A stretch of 64,000 nucleotides of DNA from Candidatus Paceibacterota bacterium (GCA_035452965.1 DAOTCE010000001.1:124001-188000); one strand, 5' to 3'. Shown: positions 9,218 to 18,030, counted from the first letter of the stretch. Notes: a model not told the origin generated them from the sequence alone. Made by a program: numbers and translations.

Positions 9218-10645
9218 ATGAACTGCACCGGTTCCAATTCGCCCCAGGAAAGAGGGTCGCCGCACATCGCGTGCGACGGATTTGCAGCCACACCCTTCAG
9301 TCATGCGGCCAAGCGTCTCTACGATGTCGTCCTCTCAGGTTGCGGGCTCGTCGTGCTCAGTCCGCTGTTTTTGGTGATTGCGGCGCTGATCAAGATTGCC
9401 GATGGCGGTGCCGTCTTTTACCGCCAGTTGCGCGTTGGTCTGCGCGAGCAGCCGTTCTACATCTGGAAGTTTCGGACCATGGTGACGGGGGCTGACCGGA
9501 GCGGACCGCTGGTGACGGGCGATGGCGACGCGCGCATTACGTGGATTGGTCGAATCCTGCGAAAGACAAAATTAGATGAGCTGCCCCAGCTTTGGAATGT
9601 CCTGAAGGGAGAAATGAGCCTGGTTGGCCCGCGGCCGGAAGTTTCCCGGTACGTCAAGCTGTACACGCCGAAGCAGAGGAAGATATTCAATCTCAAGCCC
9701 GGAATAACCGATTTGGCATCCGTCCATTTCCGGAACGAAGAGCTGCTGCTGGAGAAGGCGGACGACCTGGAGGCATTCTACATTCGGCATTGCATTCCGA
9801 GAAAGTTGCAGCTCAATCTCGAGTATGCGGGAAAGGCAACCCTGCTGAGTGATACCTGGATCATCGTGCAGACGATCTGTCCCTATTGGATCTGCTTGTT
9901 GTCTGTCTATAGTCTTGTGCTGGCGGCCGCCTTCTGGCTGTCCTGCCTGCTCCTCTATGATTTTGCCCTGCCGCCCGTACCGCTCGAGGAATTCGGCGGG
10001 ACCATGGTGGCAGTAGTGACGGTCCAACTGGGCGCCCTGATTTGGCGCAAGCAGTGCAAAGGTCTAATGAGCTATTTCAGTTTGCCCGAGCTCAGGCAAG
10101 TTGCGACTGCGCTCGGGTTTGCCTGCGTGCTGTTGCTTGGTTTGTGGGCACTGGCAGATCGGATCTGGCCGCAGCGAAACCTGGTCCTGGTGGACTCGCT
10201 CCTCGCGCTCGGCGCAATTTGTGGCCTTCGGCTCCTGCTTCGATTCTGGCGGGAGAACGCTTCATCGAGGGAGGCTGCGCCGGATGGACCGCCAGTGCGT
10301 GTGGGCATCATCGGTGCCGGACGCGCCGGGAGTCAACTGGTTCGCGAATTGATGATCGGAAATCCGTTCGGGCGAACCGTTGTCGCCTTTTTTGATGACG
10401 ATTGTCAGAAATGGCATAAGCGCATTCACGAAGTCCCGGTCGTCGGCATGCCGGAATGCCTCCTCGATGGCTGGGCGGGCAAAGTGGATGAGGTGGTGAT
10501 TGCCGCCCCGAATGCGCCGCCCGGCAGGATTCAAGAAATCCACCGCATGCTGCGGGATACCGGCGTGAGAACTTACACCGCGCCGTCGGTGCATGACCTT
10601 TGGTTTGGGGGCGAGAGCCGTTTGTCAGGGGAGCTTCAATCATGA
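9218..10645 (+). CDS. Phosphoglycosyl transferase fused to FlaA1-like N-terminal half
   Basis: 475 residues. The first 200 are a PglC/WcaJ-type sugar transferase: membrane helix with RLYDVVLSGCGLVVL, FRTM, and the catalytic segment TKLDELPQLWNVLKGE followed by SLVGPRPEV. This class moves a sugar-1-phosphate to undecaprenyl phosphate and starts glycan assembly. After about residue 210 come several membrane helices and a Rossmann segment (VGIIGAGRAGSQL, then AFFDDDCQKW) that closely parallel the N-terminal half of the next protein. In WcaJ/WbaP proteins the Rossmann part precedes the transferase; here the order is reversed. The ATG at 9218 is preferred over a TTG at 9200. The end overlaps the next gene by ATGA. 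Confidence 0.83.
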   Translation: MNCTGSNSPQERGSPHIACDGFAATPFSHAAKRLYDVVLSGCGLVVLSPLFLVIAALIKIADGGAVFYRQLRVGLREQPFYIWKFRTMVTGADRSGPLVTGDGDARITWIGRILRKTKLDELPQLWNVLKGEMSLVGPRPEVSRYVKLYTPKQRKIFNLKPGITDLASVHFRNEELLLEKADDLEAFYIRHCIPRKLQLNLEYAGKATLLSDTWIIVQTICPYWICLLSVYSLVLAAAFWLSCLLLYDFALPPVPLEEFGGTMVAVVTVQLGALIWRKQCKGLMSYFSLPELRQVATALGFACVLLLGLWALADRIWPQRNLVLVDSLLALGAICGLRLLLRFWRENASSREAAPDGPPVRVGIIGAGRAGSQLVRELMIGNPFGRTVVAFFDDDCQKWHKRIHEVPVVGMPECLLDGWAGKVDEVVIAAPNAPPGRIQEIHRMLRDTGVRTYTAPSVHDLWFGGESRLSGELQS

Positions 10646-12597
10646 AATCTGTGCGCATTTATTTTGTTCTTGCCGCGGCTGCGACCCTGGTGGGCAGTCT
10701 CTGGCTCAGCTACCAGCTTCGTTTCGACTTTGCCGTGCCGCCCGAAGTGGAGAGGGTGGCGCTGCTGGCGTCACTTTGGGTGGTCAGCATCAAGCTGTTC
10801 GGTCTTTGGCGGTTCCGCCAATTCCAGGTGCTATTGAGATACTTCGGCCTCTCGGATTTCAGCGGCCTGTTCTGGGCTTTGTTTACCACCAGCTTGTTCG
10901 TCTATGGCATTTCCTCCCACTTGGGCTGGTCTTACGCGCCGCCACGCAGTGTTGTGGTGGCTGACTTTAGCTTTTCCCTGATTGGCCTGACCGCTCTTCG
11001 GTTTGCTCTTCGGCGCGTGCTTGGCGGGCGCACAGCCGCCGAGCAGGACTCGCCGCATCGGCGGGCACGCCGTGCGGGCATCATTGGGGCAGGGTTGGTG
11101 GGCACCACTCTGGCACAGGAGTTTGCCAATCGCCGGGAACTCGGGCTGCAGGCGGTCGCTTTCTTCGACGACGACCGCTCCAAATGGGGGCACCGCATTC
11201 AAGACACGCTGGTGGTCGGCCCACCCGAGGCCCTGTTGAACGACCAGCACAACCTGGAACTGGAGGAAGTGATCATCGCCATGCCGAACGCATCGGCCAC
11301 GCGCGTGGCGGAAATCGCCCGCACGCTGCATAAACTGCAGGTTAAGTTCAGCACCGTCCCTACCGCCTATGAGCTCACAACCGGCCGCGCCAGCGTTAGC
11401 CAGTTGCGGGCGGTCAACGTTCAGGATTTGCTCGGCCGGGAGCAGGTTCAACTGCGGAATGAGAATGTGCGACACCTCCTGCACGAGCAAGTTGTGATGG
11501 TGACGGGCGCCGGCGGCAGCATTGGCAGCGAGCTGTGCCGGCAGATCGCGGCCTATTCTCCGCGCACGTTGCTGCTGGTGGAGCAATCGGAGGTGCAACT
11601 GTTTCAGATCGAGCAAAACCTGGTGGAAAGCGGTCACGGCAAGCGAATTGTTCCACTGCTGGCAAATATTCTGGATAGCCGGCGGATGGAGGCCATTTTT
11701 CAAATCCATCGCCCGCAGATTGTTTTTCATGCAGCCGCGCACAAGCACGTTCCGATGACGGAGACGCAGCCGGGCGAGGCGCTAAAGAACAACGCGCTGG
11801 GCACCCTGAGCCTGGCGGAGGCGTGCGTGGATTACCAGGTGCGCCGCTTTGTCCTGATCTCGAGCGACAAGGCCATTAACCCGACCAATGTCATGGGGGC
11901 CACCAAACGGCTGGCCGAAATGTGCGTGCAATCGCTCCATGCCCATTGCCCCGACACGACCCGTTTTATGGCGGTGCGGTTTGGCAACGTGCTGGGGTCG
12001 TCGGGCAGCGTCGTCCCGACATTTAACAAGCAGATTGCGGCCGGCGGCCCGGTCACGGTTACCCATCCCGAGGTGATGCGGTATTTCATGACCATCCCGG
12101 AAGCGGTGGGCCTGGTGTTGCAGAGCGCCGCGCTGGGGGCGGGCGGAGAGATATTCACGCTGGACATGGGTGAGCCGGTGAAGATCGTTGATCTGGCGCG
12201 ACAACTGATACGGCTTTCGGGTTTCACGCCGGACAAGGATATCCGGATTGAGTTCACGGGCCTGCGGCCCGGCGAAAAGTTGTTCGAGGAACTCAGCTAC
12301 CAGGGCGAACATATTGTTCCCACCAGCAACCCGAAGATTATGCGGCTGCTATGCGAACCACCTCCGTTCCAGGAAGTTAAGGATTCAGTCCTCGCTTTGG
12401 TCGAGCAGATCGATGTGACAACGGTGGACGAGTTCAAGGGTCTGCTGCAGCAAATTGTGCCCGAGTACCAGCCCCAACTGGGGAAAGCCACTTACCCCAA
12501 ACACGCTAATGCCGACGCCTTCGCGGGTGCTCGCGGGCGCCATTGCCGCCCCATCGGCGAACCGATCTTCCAACTGGAACAGCGAGAGGCCGCATAG
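10642..12597 (+). CDS. FlaA1/PglF/CapD-type NDP-sugar 4,6-dehydratase
   Basis: 651 residues. The N-terminus has membrane helices, a CoA-binding-like Rossmann domain (AGIIGAGLVGTTLA; AFFDDDRSKWGHRI) and a C-terminal extended SDR domain (VTGAGGSIGSELC). The active site shows HAAAHKHVPMTE and ISSDKAINPTNVMGATKRLAE, with Met in place of the SDR Tyr as is usual for long PglF/WbpM enzymes. It converts UDP-GlcNAc to the 4-keto-6-deoxy sugar in the membrane. The start at 10642 gives an ATGA overlap with the preceding transferase and drops 14 non-family residues of the longer frame. It pairs functionally with the upstream aminotransferase. Confidence 0.88.
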   Translation: MKSVRIYFVLAAAATLVGSLWLSYQLRFDFAVPPEVERVALLASLWVVSIKLFGLWRFRQFQVLLRYFGLSDFSGLFWALFTTSLFVYGISSHLGWSYAPPRSVVVADFSFSLIGLTALRFALRRVLGGRTAAEQDSPHRRARRAGIIGAGLVGTTLAQEFANRRELGLQAVAFFDDDRSKWGHRIQDTLVVGPPEALLNDQHNLELEEVIIAMPNASATRVAEIARTLHKLQVKFSTVPTAYELTTGRASVSQLRAVNVQDLLGREQVQLRNENVRHLLHEQVVMVTGAGGSIGSELCRQIAAYSPRTLLLVEQSEVQLFQIEQNLVESGHGKRIVPLLANILDSRRMEAIFQIHRPQIVFHAAAHKHVPMTETQPGEALKNNALGTLSLAEACVDYQVRRFVLISSDKAINPTNVMGATKRLAEMCVQSLHAHCPDTTRFMAVRFGNVLGSSGSVVPTFNKQIAAGGPVTVTHPEVMRYFMTIPEAVGLVLQSAALGAGGEIFTLDMGEPVKIVDLARQLIRLSGFTPDKDIRIEFTGLRPGEKLFEELSYQGEHIVPTSNPKIMRLLCEPPPFQEVKDSVLALVEQIDVTTVDEFKGLLQQIVPEYQPQLGKATYPKHANADAFAGARGRHCRPIGEPIFQLEQREAA

Positions 12598-12998
12598 CGC
12601 GTTGTGTCGCAAATTCACGAACGTACAGCCTGCCCGTAGCGCAGAATCCAACTTGGCCAGTATCGGCTGGAATCGTCTCACCGGGCCGGCAGGCCCCAGA
12701 CCTGCCCGGCAAGCCAGGTGCTTCCGACCACACCCGCCGACTATAGCGCAATCCCCAAGCCTGAGGCACCCCACGCCCAAGCCGGATACGGCGATGGGAC
12801 GGCGCCAATCCGGTGGGACTACGGTGTGGTTCCCATGGGGAGCGATCCCCATGGGATACACACCGGGGCATCACGGGTGTCACAGTGTTGGCACACCGGG
12901 GCGGCTATTCGGTCCAGGAACAGGGGACTGTCGCATTGGAATGCGGAATTCAGCCCTTGGAGCACAAAAATCCAGAAATTAAGCACCGTTCGTCCCCC
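12598..12998. other. 401 bp intergenic region with palindromic repeat
   Basis: No credible gene is seen. The region holds a GC-rich imperfect hairpin at 12685-12710 (stems GCCGGCAGG and CCTGCCCGGC with one bulged base), which could end the upstream transcript. It then holds repeat copy 1 at 12822-12865. Short open frames crossing the palindrome in several phases exist because the repeat has no stop codons; none has a family match I recognise. Confidence 0.7.
12822..12865. repeat. Palindromic repeat, copy 1 (mismatched arms)
   Basis: Left arm CGGTGTGGTTCCCATGGGG (12822-12840), loop AGCGAT, right arm CCCCATGGGATACACACCG (12847-12865). The arms pair over 19 bp except at two adjacent positions. 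The left arm is identical to that of the copy at 54674 and the right arm is identical to that of the copy at 28949. It lies 225 bp after the dehydratase stop and 133 bp before the next start. No target-site duplication is obvious. Confidence 0.93.
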
Positions 12999-14099
12999 AT
13001 GCGAGTTCTTGCCGTCACCAATATGTACCCCACCGAGGAATTCCCGGGCAGGGGCGTCTTTGTCCAGGAGCAAATCAAAAGCCTGATTGCGGCAGGTCTC
13101 AGCGTGCGTGTGTTGTTCGTTGATCGGCTCCGTGAAGGGCCGTCAGCGTATTACCGGATGGGGATCCGGCTTTCCGGGGCTATTGAGGAGTTCGAGCCGG
13201 ACTTGATTCACGTCATGTACGGCGGGGTTATGGCGAAACAAGTTGTGCAGCGCCGCTATGCGCCCCCGACGTTGGTCACTTTCCACGGATCCGACTTGCT
13301 GGGGGAGAACCTTTCAGGGCGGGTGCGCAAGCTTATCTCGCGATACGGAGTCTGGTGTTCGAAGCGGGCGGCGAAGGCGGCTGACGGCGTCGTCGTGGTC
13401 GCGCGGCACCTGTTGCGAGCTCTGCCGCGCTCGGTGCCGGCGGTCAAGGTTCACATCCTCCCGTGCGGCATAGACCTGGGCCGGTTCAAGCCGATGGATT
13501 CGTATTCCTGCCGGCGCCAGTTGGGGTGGCGCAGAGACGCGTTCCACGTGGTTTTCGCCTCCAGCAACGGGGACCCGGTGAAGAGACCTGCGCTGGCTCA
13601 AGCCGCGTTCAGGCAAACGCTCCGCCAGGGTATCCCCGCAGAACTGCATTACCTGACCGGCGTGCCGAACTCGGCTGTGCCGACATGGCTCAACGCCGGT
13701 GATGCATTGCTCTTGACCTCACTCCACGAAGGCTCGCCAACGGTGGTCAAAGAGGCGTTGGGGTGCGGGCTGCCGGTAGTCTCGGTTGACGTCGGGGATG
13801 TGGCGGAGCGGATCGAGGAGATCAAAGGCTGTCACTTGGCCCGGCCCGACCCGGCGGACCTGGCCCACAAGCTCTCCCTGGTTTACCACAAGCGACAGCG
13901 TTTGGATTGCCGAAGCCGGCTGGAGGATATCTCTGTCTCGAATGTGGCGCGACAGCTGACAGGCGTTTACGAACTGCTTGCCGACAAGGTGCGGTCGCCG
14001 GCACTGGCTTTTCCGAACCCCAAACCACGGCCCGGTTTACGGGTGGCAATGCCCGCGCCGCGCCAATCCGCCCGCGCCAGCGTAGCGCATTCGTCTTGA
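12999..14099 (+). CDS. Family 4 (GT-B) glycosyltransferase
   Basis: 366 residues from the ATG at 12999. The upstream extension of the open frame runs through the palindromic repeat and is not protein-like. The N-terminus MRVLAVTNMYPTEEFPGRG and the nucleotide-sugar site LLLTSLHEGSPTVVKEALGCGLPVVSVDVGD (about residues 238-268, the EX7E-type motif) are classic GT4. It would add a sugar to the growing lipid-linked oligosaccharide in the cytosol. The last 35 residues are Pro/Ala/Arg-rich and look like a non-conserved tail. Confidence 0.85.
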   Translation: MRVLAVTNMYPTEEFPGRGVFVQEQIKSLIAAGLSVRVLFVDRLREGPSAYYRMGIRLSGAIEEFEPDLIHVMYGGVMAKQVVQRRYAPPTLVTFHGSDLLGENLSGRVRKLISRYGVWCSKRAAKAADGVVVVARHLLRALPRSVPAVKVHILPCGIDLGRFKPMDSYSCRRQLGWRRDAFHVVFASSNGDPVKRPALAQAAFRQTLRQGIPAELHYLTGVPNSAVPTWLNAGDALLLTSLHEGSPTVVKEALGCGLPVVSVDVGDVAERIEEIKGCHLARPDPADLAHKLSLVYHKRQRLDCRSRLEDISVSNVARQLTGVYELLADKVRSPALAFPNPKPRPGLRVAMPAPRQSARASVAHSS

Positions 14100-14166
14100 C
14101 GATGCGTTGCGGCGCTCCTGTCCGCAGGCAGGACGGTAAATCCCCAACCAAAGAAGAAGGCCACCC

Positions 14167-15294
14167 GTGACCCCGCGAAAGTCTATTTCCGCAGCACCCA
14201 GCATCAGGACGCCATACCAGGAGCTTGCCGCGGCGTTGGCCTGGCGACCGCGGGTCTGGCTTGTGACCGGCTCCGCCGGCTTTATTGGCTCGAACCTGCT
14301 GGAAGCATTGCTTCGTCTCGATCAGCGCGTTGTCGGCCTGGACAACTTCTCCACCGGCTCGGAGCAGAATCTCAAGGAGGTCCGCGCCGCCATCGGTTCG
14401 GCACGTTGGAAGAACTACACCCACATCCGGGGCGACACCCGTGACCCGGAAGCGTGCCGGCAGGGCGTCTCGGGCGTGGACTTTGTGCTACACCAGGCGG
14501 CGCTGGGGTCCGTCCCGCGCTCGCTCGCCCACCCCATTGACTCCCATTCCGCCAACGTTACTGGCTTCATCAACATGCTTGTGGCCGCGAAGAATGCGGG
14601 TGTTCAGCGCTTCGTTTACGCCTCCAGCAGTTCCGTGTATGGCGATCATCCCGACTTGCCGAAAGTGGAACACAAGATCGGCTGCTGCCTTTCTCCCTAC
14701 GCCGCCACCAAGTTAATGAATGAGATTTACGCGGCCGTCTTTTCCCGGTGTTACGGCTTGGAAACCATCGGGCTGCGCTACTTCAACGTCTTCGGCCCGC
14801 GCCAGGACCCAGCCGGTCCTTACGCGGCGGTCATTCCGAAGTGGATTGCCGCCATGCTCAGGAACGAGCCCGTCTGGATTAACGGGGACGGACAAACAAG
14901 CCGTGACTTTTGTTACGTGGCCAACGTGATTCAAGCCAACCTGCTTGCCGCCACTTCGCAAACGCCCGGTGCGCTGAACCAGGTCTACAACATCGCCGTC
15001 CATGCGCGCATAACGCTCAATGAGTTGTTCCAGTTGCTCACGGCCAATCTGGCCCCGCACTATCCCGATTTGAAAGGGCTTCGCCCGCACTACCGGGAGT
15101 TCCGAGCCGGGGATGTCAAGCACTCTGAAGCCGACATTTCCAAGGCCCGAAGTCTGCTCGGCTACGAGCCCTCCCATACCGTTGAGAAGGGTTTGACAGA
15201 GGCCATCGAGTGGTATTGCCGCAAGCTGAAAGCGCCCGCGAAGCGCCGGATTACGGAACCGGCGATGCCGTTCGCATTGAAGAAGGCTGCCTGA
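14167..15294 (+). CDS. WbpP/TviC-like UDP-hexose 4-epimerase
   Basis: 375 residues with a GTG start preceded by AGAAGG at 8 bp. An unusually long N-terminal lead (about 35 residues, TPYQELAAALAWRPRVWLVTG) before the Rossmann loop GSAGFIGSNL is typical of the WbpP subgroup, which acts on UDP-GlcNAc/GalNAc or their uronic acids. The SDR catalytic set is present: ASSSSVYGD and SPYAATK (Tyr and Lys). RYFNVFGPRQDP is conserved in this group. It supplies an epimerised sugar donor for the locus and is the last gene of the plus-strand polysaccharide block. Confidence 0.85.
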   Translation: MTPRKSISAAPSIRTPYQELAAALAWRPRVWLVTGSAGFIGSNLLEALLRLDQRVVGLDNFSTGSEQNLKEVRAAIGSARWKNYTHIRGDTRDPEACRQGVSGVDFVLHQAALGSVPRSLAHPIDSHSANVTGFINMLVAAKNAGVQRFVYASSSSVYGDHPDLPKVEHKIGCCLSPYAATKLMNEIYAAVFSRCYGLETIGLRYFNVFGPRQDPAGPYAAVIPKWIAAMLRNEPVWINGDGQTSRDFCYVANVIQANLLAATSQTPGALNQVYNIAVHARITLNELFQLLTANLAPHYPDLKGLRPHYREFRAGDVKHSEADISKARSLLGYEPSHTVEKGLTEAIEWYCRKLKAPAKRRITEPAMPFALKKAA

Positions 15295-15354
15295 CGAACG
15301 GGCCGCTCGGAGACTGGGAGCAACGCCAAGAGGACAAGCCGAGAGTTCGAGGGG

Positions 15355-16803
15355 TCACGCCGGATGGGCAATGGCCTGGCCGGCGACGGCAACCATGCGG
15401 CAGGCTTCGGCGGGGGTGGTGCAGTAAGGAGGCATAAGGACGATCACATTGCCGATGGGACGAGACAGCACACCGTGCCGAGCCATGGCTTCACAAACGC
15501 GGATGCCGGCACGGTCCCGGAGGTCGAACGGTTCGCGCGTGCGCCAGTCTCGGACTAGCTCGATGCCGACAATCAACCCAACCTGGCGGATGTCACCAAC
15601 GTGCGGGTAACGCCACAGGGTCTTGAGTTCGTCCCGGAGAGTCTTTGCAAGCCGCCAGCGGGCAAGGAGCGAGATGGTGGTGTGCAGGATTTCCAGGCTG
15701 GCCAGGGCTGCCGCTGCGCCGAGTTGGTTGGCGGTGAAACTGTGCCCGTGGAAGAAGGTCTTGAAATCCTCGTATTCGCCGAGGAATGCGTCGAATACCT
15801 CCTGGGTGGTGAGGGTCGCCGCCATCGGCAGGTAACCACTGGTCAGGCCCTTTGCGACGGCCATGAAGTCGGGCCGGACCCCTTCCTGTTGGCAGGCGAA
15901 GAGAGGAAGGGTAAGCGGCTTGGTGCGAACTGATTTCCCGGGACGTCCGAACTCGCGCGAATGCTCCCCCCCCACCCGGGGAGAAGTCCGGCCGAAACCG
16001 GTCATGACCTCGTCGGCAATGAGCAGCGCACCGTGGCCGCGGGCGATCTCGGCGGCGCGGCGCAGCCAGCCAGCCGGTTGAGGGATCATCCCCGCGGCGC
16101 CCTGGATGAGCGGTTCGAAAACGAAGCCGGCGTAGGGGTTGCCACACCGCTTCTGGGCGGTGAACCTGCGCTCCAATACGTCCAGGCATTCCCAGCTGCA
16201 CTTGCGGTAATCGCGGGCGTCGGCGCGGTCCGGCCGGGCGCGGTTGAACGGACACCGGTAGCAGTAGGGCGCCATGACCTTGTCGGTCTTAAAGAGCAGC
16301 CCGGCGTAGGCTTTGTGGAACAAGTCAACGTGGCCCAGGGACACCGCGCCAATAGTGTCACCGTGGTAAGCTCCGTTAAGGGCAAGAAACCTGGGTTTCC
16401 GGCTGCGCCCGGTGCGGCGAGCGTATTCGTAGGCGAGCTTGAGCGCTGCTTCCATGGCGGTTGAGCCGTCATCGGAATAGAAGACCTTGCGCAGCGGAGA
16501 CGGGGCCGCAGCAACCAGTTCTTCACCCAGCAGGGAGGCTGGCTCATTGGCGAAGCCCAGGGCGGAGCTATGGGCGATCTTGTTCAACTGACGGCGGATA
16601 GCGGCGTTGATCTGGGGATGGTTGTGGCCGTGCAGGTTGGTCCAAATGGAGGAGTTGGCATCGAGGTATTCGCGCCCATATGCGTCGCGCAATCGGGCGC
16701 CCTGACCTCCCACGATGAGAACAGGCTCGTGCTTAAGCCAGTCGCGCATCTGGGTGAATGGATGCCAGAGGTAGCGGTGATCCAGTTTGGCAAGGGGGTG
16801 CAT
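15355..16803 (-). CDS. bioA: Adenosylmethionine-8-amino-7-oxononanoate aminotransferase
   Basis: 482 residues; the usual length is about 430-455. It makes 7,8-diaminopelargonate in biotin synthesis using SAM as amino donor and PLP bound to Lys318 (DFMAVAKGLTSGYLP). Diagnostic segments are HPFTQM near the N-terminus, YSDDGSTAMEAALK, ALNGAYHGDTIGAVS and ADEVMTGFGRT. A 27-residue insertion (274-300, bases 15904-15984) splits the usually contiguous TGFGRTG-LFACE segment; the reading frame is kept. The insert contains a run of eight G on the coding strand, a slippage-prone site. It lies 3 bp after bioF in the same direction. Confidence 0.9.
   Translation of the reverse strand: MHPLAKLDHRYLWHPFTQMRDWLKHEPVLIVGGQGARLRDAYGREYLDANSSIWTNLHGHNHPQINAAIRRQLNKIAHSSALGFANEPASLLGEELVAAAPSPLRKVFYSDDGSTAMEAALKLAYEYARRTGRSRKPRFLALNGAYHGDTIGAVSLGHVDLFHKAYAGLLFKTDKVMAPYCYRCPFNRARPDRADARDYRKCSWECLDVLERRFTAQKRCGNPYAGFVFEPLIQGAAGMIPQPAGWLRRAAEIARGHGALLIADEVMTGFGRTSPRVGGEHSREFGRPGKSVRTKPLTLPLFACQQEGVRPDFMAVAKGLTSGYLPMAATLTTQEVFDAFLGEYEDFKTFFHGHSFTANQLGAAAALASLEILHTTISLLARWRLAKTLRDELKTLWRYPHVGDIRQVGLIVGIELVRDWRTREPFDLRDRAGIRVCEAMARHGVLSRPIGNVIVLMPPYCTTPAEACRMVAVAGQAIAHPA
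15904..15984 (-). other. 27-codon in-frame insertion inside bioA
   Basis: Residues 274-300 of BioA, rich in Arg, Pro and Gly, replace the one or two residues normally found between the conserved TGFGRT and LFAC segments. The DNA includes CTCCCCCCCCACCCGGGGAG, a GC-rich near-palindrome with a homopolymer of eight C. The composition resembles intergenic repeat DNA rather than the surrounding gene. Confidence 0.65.
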
Positions 16804-16806
16804 GGG

Positions 16807-18030
16807 TTAAAGCCCGAAGGCCGAAGTGCGAAGGCCGAAGTTGAGTGATTTGAATGCGGTGAGCAACTGGGTGAGGTCGGCGCTCGTGTGGGCGGCTGTG
16901 ACAGTCAACCGCAGGCGGGCCTTGCCGCGAGCAACGGTCGGGTAGCGGATGGCGGGGATGAAAATGCCCTGGTCACGGAGCGCGGCGGCGGCAGCAGTGG
17001 CTTTGGCCTCATCACCCATTATGATGGGAATGATGGCATGTCGCAGCGCTAAAGGTTGAGAGCCGGGGTTTGAGAGTTGGGCGGGCGCGGGCGAGGAAAG
17101 GTCCGAGACACGCTGCCAGAGGAGGTTGCGGCGCTCTTCCCCTGCGTTGGATTCGACAAAGCGGATGCCGGCGGTGGCCGCAGCGGCCGCGGCGGGCACT
17201 GGCGCGGTGGAGAAGATGAAGGTGCGGGCGCGGTTGACCAGATAGTCCACCAGGGTGCGCGGGCCGCAGATGTAGCCGCCGGAGGCGCCCAGCGCTTTGC
17301 CGAGCGTGCCCATCTGGACCTCGATGCGGTCACCGATGCCGAGTTCCTCCGCCAGGCCGCGGCGGCGCGGGCCGTAAAGGCCGGAGGCGTGGGCTTCGTC
17401 TACCATTAGCCAGGCACCGTAATGCTCTTTAAGAGCGACGATCTCGCTGAGCGGCGCGTGGTCGCCGTCCATGGAGAATACACTCTCCGTCACCACCAGA
17501 ATGCGAGCTCGTCCGCCTTGAGCCTTTTCGTCAGCCCACTTGAGCTTGGCTTCAAGGTCATCAAGGTCATTGTGGTTAAACACCCGCAGCGTTGCGCCGC
17601 TGAGGCGGGCAGCATCCACGATACAGGCGTGGACCAGCTTGTCCAAAACGATGAAGTCATCCTTGCCGAGCAGCGCACAAATGGCGCCCATGGCGGCGGC
17701 ATAACCCGTAGAGAAACCGAGCGCGGCCTCGGTGCCCTTGAACGCGGCCAGGGCTTCATCCAATTCGTGATGAGGCGCCAGCGAGCCACAAATCAGGCGC
17801 GAAGCGCCCGCGCCCGCACCGTAGCGCCTGGTGGTCTCGATAGCGGCCTCTTTCAAAGCCGGTTCGTTGGCAAGGCCGAGGTAGTCATTCGAAGAGAAAT
17901 TGAGCAGGGTTTTGCCCTGAACCTCGATCCTCGGAGACTGCGGTGATTCTACGCGCCGCAGCTCGCGGAACAACCCTTGCTCGCGAAGGGCCGCGAGCCG
18001 CTGGGTCAGGTCATGTTCAAAGTTGTTCAT
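16807..18030 (-). CDS. bioF: 8-amino-7-oxononanoate synthase
   Basis: 407 residues. This PLP enzyme condenses pimeloyl-ACP/CoA with alanine. Visible signatures are NFSSNDYLGLANEP, GAGASRLICG, the LVDEAHASGLYG-type segment (MVDEAHASGLYGPRRRG) and the PLP lysine in MGTLGKALGASGGY. The C-terminus ends SLNFGLRTSAFGL, an odd tail encoded by a 14-bp tandem iteron of CCGAA units rather than by family sequence. bioF and bioA form a two-gene minus-strand operon; no bioB, bioD or bioC is in the window. Confidence 0.92.
   Translation of the reverse strand: MNNFEHDLTQRLAALREQGLFRELRRVESPQSPRIEVQGKTLLNFSSNDYLGLANEPALKEAAIETTRRYGAGAGASRLICGSLAPHHELDEALAAFKGTEAALGFSTGYAAAMGAICALLGKDDFIVLDKLVHACIVDAARLSGATLRVFNHNDLDDLEAKLKWADEKAQGGRARILVVTESVFSMDGDHAPLSEIVALKEHYGAWLMVDEAHASGLYGPRRRGLAEELGIGDRIEVQMGTLGKALGASGGYICGPRTLVDYLVNRARTFIFSTAPVPAAAAAATAGIRFVESNAGEERRNLLWQRVSDLSSPAPAQLSNPGSQPLALRHAIIPIIMGDEAKATAAAAALRDQGIFIPAIRYPTVARGKARLRLTVTAAHTSADLTQLLTAFKSLNFGLRTSAFGL
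16814..16841. repeat. 14-bp tandem iteron at the bioF 3' end
   Basis: Two adjacent units, CCGAAGGCCGAAGT and GCGAAGGCCGAAGT, 13 of 14 bases identical, encode the aberrant C-terminus of BioF. A related CCGAA-rich run sits at 57690-57712 at the start of the secreted hydrolase gene. Confidence 0.75.

Noticed and set aside
12455..12982. Open frames running through palindrome copy 1 in both directions
   Set aside because: They exist because the repeat lacks stop codons. Peptides such as PMGSDPHGIHTGA recur at the other copies for the same reason, not as protein homology.
1..15294. Exosortase and PEP-CTERM system
   Set aside because: Companion-type genes are present, but no exosortase-like membrane protein or PEP-CTERM sorting tail was found in the window.
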